Of a stretch of 10,123 nucleotides of DNA, positions 7,546 through 10,123 are shown in pieces. The stretch is from Streptosporangiaceae bacterium (lineage in GTDB: Bacteria > Actinomycetota > Actinomycetes > Streptosporangiales > Streptosporangiaceae). Within the stretch, counting starts at the first letter, position 1, and the number at the start of each line of letters is the position of its first letter. Where the stretch lies: contig JASIBM010000152.1 of assembly GCA_030045175.1 (NCBI GenBank), positions 1 to 10,123 of the forward strand, in the 5' to 3' direction. Position numbers and translations under genes: made by a program. The notes beneath the pieces are model-generated. The model saw nothing but the letters and a program-made list of their open reading frames with translations. It did not search any database and was not told where the DNA came from.

Positions 7546-8871
7546 ATGCATCGATCGTTGATCGAGGACTCGGGCCAGCGGCTAGAGATCCGGGGAACCA
7601 CTGGCTCGGCGTTCGGCTGCCTGCTGTGCCTGGCACTCGGGTTCGCTTACTACGGCGCGAGCGGCGCGGTGAAGCGCTACCTCGCTGCGCACTGGGCTAG
7701 TCACGTGCACCTGCCTACGGGGCTGCTCCTCGCGGTTTACTGGGTGGGGGGAATCTTCGTGCTCGGCGCCTTGCTCGCGCTGACAAACCGGCTGCGGCGC
7801 CCGATCACGATCACGGCCGACGACGTCCGGCTGAGCCTGGGCCGGTACGGCCTGGCCGCGACCAACGGGGTGAACTGCCTGGCCGGTCCCTGGGCGGACT
7901 CGCGCGGGCGGCGCACGCGGGGCAGCGTTCTGTCACTGAACATCAACGGGAAGCCGGTGCGGATCGGCGCGAGGGGTCATGAACTGCCGCTCTCCGAGCG
8001 CGATGGCCCGGCGGCGACGTCGGTGCAGATCGAGATCGCCCCGGACGACTTCGACCGGCTCCGAGGGTTGCTGCGGAATGCGGCCACGGCCGGGATGGGG
8101 GGCGGGGCGGGGGGCGGGGCGGGAGGTGGAGCGAGGGGCGGGGCTGCCGCTAGGGGCCTGGCCGGTCCCTGGGTCGCCGATGTCGTGCCGGGCACCGTGG
8201 CCGACGGGCGTGCTGGCCCGCCTGGACCTGGCCTGGCCGACGCCCTTCCGCCCGGAGCCGGCCTGGCCGGCGCCGACCCGTCCGTCTTTGCGACCCCGGT
8301 CTGGCCAATCGCCCTGTACGAGCCGCCGATCAGGAGCATCCTCACGCCGAGGCTGGTCCGGCTAGGTTTCATCACGGCCGTGCTGTTGCTCGTCGCGACG
8401 GTCTTCGGGAGCGTCTCCGCCCCCGTGATCTTGCAGCAGCCGCTCTTCGACACCGGCGTGGTGTTGTCGCTGGGCCTGGGCTTCGCCTCGTGCGCCGCGT
8501 ACATGCGACTGCTGGCGCGGAGCCGGCGGAACCCGATGGCTCCGGTGTGGACCCTGATCCCGCGCGCGGGCGTGGTGACCGTTCGCGACTACCGGGGCAA
8601 GGTGGTCGCGGTCGACCGGCCAGACTGGCAGCCGCACCACTACATCGAGTTCCACAGGGACGGCACCGACGTGTTCCCGGCGATGACCATCACGATCCGG
8701 CCGCTTAAGCCGATGCGCATCACGGTGACGACTCCGATCGGCTATCAGGTAAGGCAGAGCGGGTCGTATGTTCATCCACTCTGCTGGCCCGACTCGACCA
8801 CCCCGATCAACGGGCACCTGCTGCGCGTCAGCGACGCCGACTGGCAGATCCTGGTCGAGGAGATTTCGTGA
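7546..8871 (+). CDS. Hypothetical four-TM membrane protein with duplicated hairpin/beta-domain layout
   Basis: I do not recognise this 441-aa protein. It has four likely membrane helices, at about residues 22-39, 57-80, 270-293 and 302-323. TM1-TM2 are followed by a beta-rich stretch (PITITADDVRLSLG) that ends in a short helix after EIAPDDFDRLRGLL. TM3-TM4 are followed by another (IPRAGVVTVRDYRGKVVAVD, later MTITIRP) that ends in SDADWQILVEEI. This suggests two similar halves, possibly PH-like domains on TM hairpins; that is inference from shape, not a family match. Between them lies a linker of about 80 residues rich in Gly, Ala and Pro, partly built from 12-bp tandem repeats. ATG 7546 is preferred because GGGGTGA sits 5 nt upstream; GTG 7537 in the same frame would add three residues. 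The stop is followed within 3 nt by a palindromic repeat array. Confidence 0.75.
   Translation: MHRSLIEDSGQRLEIRGTTGSAFGCLLCLALGFAYYGASGAVKRYLAAHWASHVHLPTGLLLAVYWVGGIFVLGALLALTNRLRRPITITADDVRLSLGRYGLAATNGVNCLAGPWADSRGRRTRGSVLSLNINGKPVRIGARGHELPLSERDGPAATSVQIEIAPDDFDRLRGLLRNAATAGMGGGAGGGAGGGARGGAAARGLAGPWVADVVPGTVADGRAGPPGPGLADALPPGAGLAGADPSVFATPVWPIALYEPPIRSILTPRLVRLGFITAVLLLVATVFGSVSAPVILQQPLFDTGVVLSLGLGFASCAAYMRLLARSRRNPMAPVWTLIPRAGVVTVRDYRGKVVAVDRPDWQPHHYIEFHRDGTDVFPAMTITIRPLKPMRITVTTPIGYQVRQSGSYVHPLCWPDSTTPINGHLLRVSDADWQILVEEIS
7877..8173 (+). repeat. 18-bp exact direct repeat pair within the membrane-protein gene
   Basis: GCCTGGCCGGTCCCTGGG occurs at 7877-7894 and again at 8156-8173, 279 bp (93 codons) apart and in the same reading frame. 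Both encode LAGPW. One copy follows the first beta-rich stretch's start; the other follows the Gly/Ala repeats of the linker. Confidence 0.7.
8101..8148 (+). repeat. In-frame 12-bp tandem repeat, about four units, in the membrane-protein linker
   Basis: Units are GGCGGGGCGGGG, GGCGGGGCGGGA, GGTGGAGCGAGG and GGCGGGGCTGCC, encoding GGAG, GGAG, GGAR and GGAA. The units keep the reading frame, so copy-number change would alter linker length without breaking the protein. With the preceding bases (from 8097) the coding strand has several runs of four or more G. Confidence 0.8.
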
Positions 8872-8873
8872 CC

Positions 8874-9061
8874 GCGGACTCCCGTCCGCCCACCACTCGC
8901 CTCGTCTTACTTACTTATCGCGGACTCCCGTCCGCTTACTTATCGCGGACTCCCGTCCGCCCACCATCCGCCTCTCCTTACTACGAGCTCCCGTCCGCCC
9001 ACCATCCGCCTCTCCTTACTACGGACTCCCTCCCGCCCACCACTCGCCTCGTCTCATTACA
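8874..9061. repeat. Array of degenerate tandem repeats carrying GCGGAC-TCCC-GTCCGC palindromes
   Basis: The array starts 3 nt after the membrane-protein stop. GCGGACTCCCGTCCGC occurs exactly at 8874-8889, 8920-8935 and 8945-8960; each is a 6-bp perfect stem with a TCCC loop. Decayed copies follow near 8985 and 9022. Between the palindromes lie pyrimidine-rich spacers such as CCACCATCCGCCTCTCC and its variants. A 36-bp block at 8950-8985 is repeated exactly at 8988-9023 (period 38). Copy spacings are 46, 25, 38, 38 and 40 bp. The spacers are related to one another, so this is not CRISPR. ORFs through it have no coding character. Transcript 3'-end processing, termination or a REP-like element are possible roles. 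Confidence 0.8.
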
Positions 9062-9098
9062 CGGACTCCTGTATGCAGATGCTGCCGACGCGAGTCCG
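9062..9098. terminator. Candidate bidirectional stem-loop terminator between convergent genes
   Basis: CGGACTC (9062-9068) pairs with GAGTCCG (9092-9098). Inside, TGT (9070-9072) can pair with ACG (9088-9090, one wobble), and GCAG (9075-9078) pairs with CTGC (9082-9085) around an ATG loop. This gives about 14 pairs with two small symmetric internal loops. It sits 3 nt beyond the imuB stop and about 190 bp after the membrane-protein stop. There is no T-tract on either strand, which is common for actinomycete terminators but leaves the call open. Confidence 0.45.
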
Positions 9099-9101
9099 CG
9101 A

Positions 9102-10123
9102 TCACGAGTAGCTGGCCTCGACGAGCCACTGGCCGTCTACGATGACCGCCAGCCAGGCGTTGCCATCGACGGTGACTAGCTGGAACCTGGCCTTCCTGTC
9201 AGCGCACGCCGGATCCCACCACCGCTCGGTGACCGGCCAGGGGCCGGTCCACGCGGTGACGGCGAGTGGTGGCCCATCGCCCACCGACAGCCACGCCGGG
9301 GCGGCAGACACTAGTCCGCGCCCGGTGATCGTCACCGGCTCCCCCGAGTCGTCGGCCACCCTGGCCGGGCGAGGCTCCGGGTAGACGGTGGCCGGCGCAG
9401 GCGGCGGGATTCTTCCTGGCCAAGGCCGGTCGACCGGCCTGACGGGTCGCTCGTCCCACCCGGCAGGCCGACCGCCCCCGGCAGGCCGACCAGACCCAGC
9501 GGGTCGCTCATCCCACCCGGCGGACCAGCCACCCCCGGTGGACCAGCCACCACCGGCGGACTGGCCACCCCCGGCGGACTGGCTACCCCCGGCGGACCGG
9601 CCACCCCCGGCGGACCAGCCACGCCCAGCGGACCGGCCACGCCCAGCGGACCGGCCACGTCCAGCGGACCGACTGGCTGGCCGCAGCTCACCGAAGGGGA
9701 TGGCCAGCACCTGGTCACCTGGGCCGCGCCCACCGATCAGGACCGGCTGTCGCACCGCGTCATGGCCGAGCATCGCCTGGATCCTGATGGCCGCCCTGGC
9801 GACCCGGTCGCTGACCATCGCGTCGCCCCACAGACCAAGCTGGCGGCCCTGGTCGCGCACAAGCTGATCGGGGATAAGCCGCAGCAGGCAGATCCCACCC
9901 ACCTGGGCGCCGTCATCGTCGTGTTCGCCGCCCGGCCCACCGCCAGCCCCGTCAGCCCCGCCGGGATCGCCGCCACGACCGGCAGACCGCCAGCCATCAA
10001 GCTGCCAGCGCACCCGTTCGGCCACCGCGAACTCGGTAAGCAACCCGTCGTGCCGCCACAACCGGGTGGTCTCCTGGCCGTCGGCACAGACCACCTGCAC
10101 CTGCATCCGGACGCACCCAAGCC
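9102..10123 (-). CDS. imuB: ImuB, mutasome Y-family polymerase homologue; C-terminal part only, 5' end beyond window edge
   Basis: The frame is open from the right edge to a TGA at 9104-9102, about 340 codons. An ATG at 10106 is internal: the codons before it (LGCVR) continue the conserved segment VQVVCADGQETTRLWRHDGL. I recognise the actinobacterial ImuB C-terminus by LLTEFAVAERVRWQLDGW, LLRLIPDQLV, GRQLGLWGD, DRPWPGRIPPPAPATVYPEP, VTITGRGLVS, WLSVGDGPP and GPWPVTERWWDP, closing with WLVEASYS. ImuB is a catalytically inactive Y-family protein that links the beta clamp, ImuA' and the DnaE2 polymerase in SOS mutagenesis and lesion bypass; the palm and fingers domains are outside the window. 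Unusual here are an extra Gly/Asp-rich stretch (GDPGGADGAGGGPGGEHDDD) and an inserted run of about 75 residues of SAGRGR-like hexapeptides between the IPFGELRPAS and DRPWPGR blocks. Confidence 0.85.
   Translation of the reverse strand, partial: LGCVRMQVQVVCADGQETTRLWRHDGLLTEFAVAERVRWQLDGWRSAGRGGDPGGADGAGGGPGGEHDDDGAQVGGICLLRLIPDQLVRDQGRQLGLWGDAMVSDRVARAAIRIQAMLGHDAVRQPVLIGGRGPGDQVLAIPFGELRPASRSAGRGRSAGRGRSAGRGWSAGGGRSAGGSQSAGGGQSAGGGWSTGGGWSAGWDERPAGSGRPAGGGRPAGWDERPVRPVDRPWPGRIPPPAPATVYPEPRPARVADDSGEPVTITGRGLVSAAPAWLSVGDGPPLAVTAWTGPWPVTERWWDPACADRKARFQLVTVDGNAWLAVIVDGQWLVEASYS
9444..9521 (-). repeat. Pair of 21-bp direct repeats encoding a duplicated GWDERP segment in imuB
   Basis: The 21 bases at 9444-9464 recur at 9501-9521 with one mismatch (20/21), 57 bp apart. 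On the coding strand each encodes AGWDERP, and the intervening bases encode further PAGxGR units. Together with the 18-bp array this indicates stepwise duplication of the linker. Confidence 0.8.
9519..9680 (-). repeat. 18-bp tandem repeat (about 9 units) inside imuB encoding SAGxGx hexapeptides
   Basis: On the plus strand the units follow GGCGGACCAGCCACCCCC with few changes. There are eight units at 9519, 9537, 9555, 9573, 9591, 9609, 9627 and 9645, plus a decayed ninth at 9663-9680. Read on the coding strand they give a run of S-A-G-(R/G)-G-(R/W/Q) hexapeptides. The 18-bp length preserves frame. The minus strand has repeated GGGGG tracts. Confidence 0.9.

Noticed and set aside
8874..9075. 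CRISPR array
   Set aside because: Repeats are palindromic with unequal spacing (25-46 bp), and the spacers are near copies of each other, including an exact 36-bp duplication. No cas genes are present.
8868..9179. Small plus-strand ORFs through the repeat array encoding Ser/Pro/Arg/Thr-rich peptides
   Set aside because: They are translations of the tandem repeats, run into the end of imuB on the other strand and have no ribosome site of their own.
9388..9867. A 159-codon Pro-rich plus-strand frame opposite imuB
   Set aside because: Its Pro/Ala repeats are the antisense reading of the 18-bp units, while the minus strand holds the conserved ImuB blocks on both sides.
10104..10106. ATG at 10106 as the true start of the right-hand gene
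   Set aside because: The conserved ImuB segment continues upstream in frame (LGCVR before the Met) to the window edge, and what is visible is only the C-terminal part of a Y-family protein.

Overview
The window is very GC-rich, uses GTG as well as ATG starts, and carries the C-terminal half of an actinobacterial-type ImuB. It therefore looks like chromosomal DNA of a high-GC actinomycete (Streptosporangiales, Streptomycetales or Pseudonocardiales-like; the genus cannot be fixed from the sequence alone). I see no rRNA, tRNA, CRISPR array, transposase or phage gene.

Layout. (1) 1-1659, minus strand: an NDP-forming acyl-CoA synthetase whose C-terminal ATP-grasp half runs off the left edge. (2) 1660-1933: a divergent control region with a perfect 16-bp palindrome. 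(3) 1934-5706, plus strand: a tight three-gene operon of a crotonase-fold enoyl-CoA hydratase, an aldehyde dehydrogenase resembling the P5C/glutamate-semialdehyde group, and a class III (omega-amino acid) aminotransferase. The last two overlap by ATGA. (4) 5714-7399, minus strand: a beta-lactamase-fold serine hydrolase convergent with the operon, with only 7 bp between the stop codons. (5) 7546-8871, plus strand: an unrecognised four-helix membrane protein that looks like two TM-hairpin/beta-domain halves joined by a low-complexity Gly/Ala/Pro linker. (6) 8872-9101: an array of degenerate palindromic repeats ending in a long stem-loop between two convergent genes. (7) 9102-10123, minus strand: the C-terminal part of ImuB (Y-family polymerase homologue of the mutasome), entering from the right edge and carrying an unusual 18-bp tandem-repeat expansion.

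How the genes may work together. The divergent CoA ligase plus hydratase, aldehyde dehydrogenase and aminotransferase make a plausible catabolic module. One reading is omega-amino acid to semialdehyde to dicarboxylate to CoA thioester, with the hydratase acting in later beta-oxidation. The other is CoA activation of an unsaturated acid, hydration and retro-aldol cleavage to an aldehyde that is then oxidised or aminated. The substrate cannot be read from the sequence. The serine hydrolase, the membrane protein and ImuB appear to be independent of this module.

The most interesting non-coding and low-complexity features are the palindromic array after the membrane-protein gene, the hexapeptide repeat expansion within ImuB, and a lone TTA codon three codons from the end of the aminotransferase gene.
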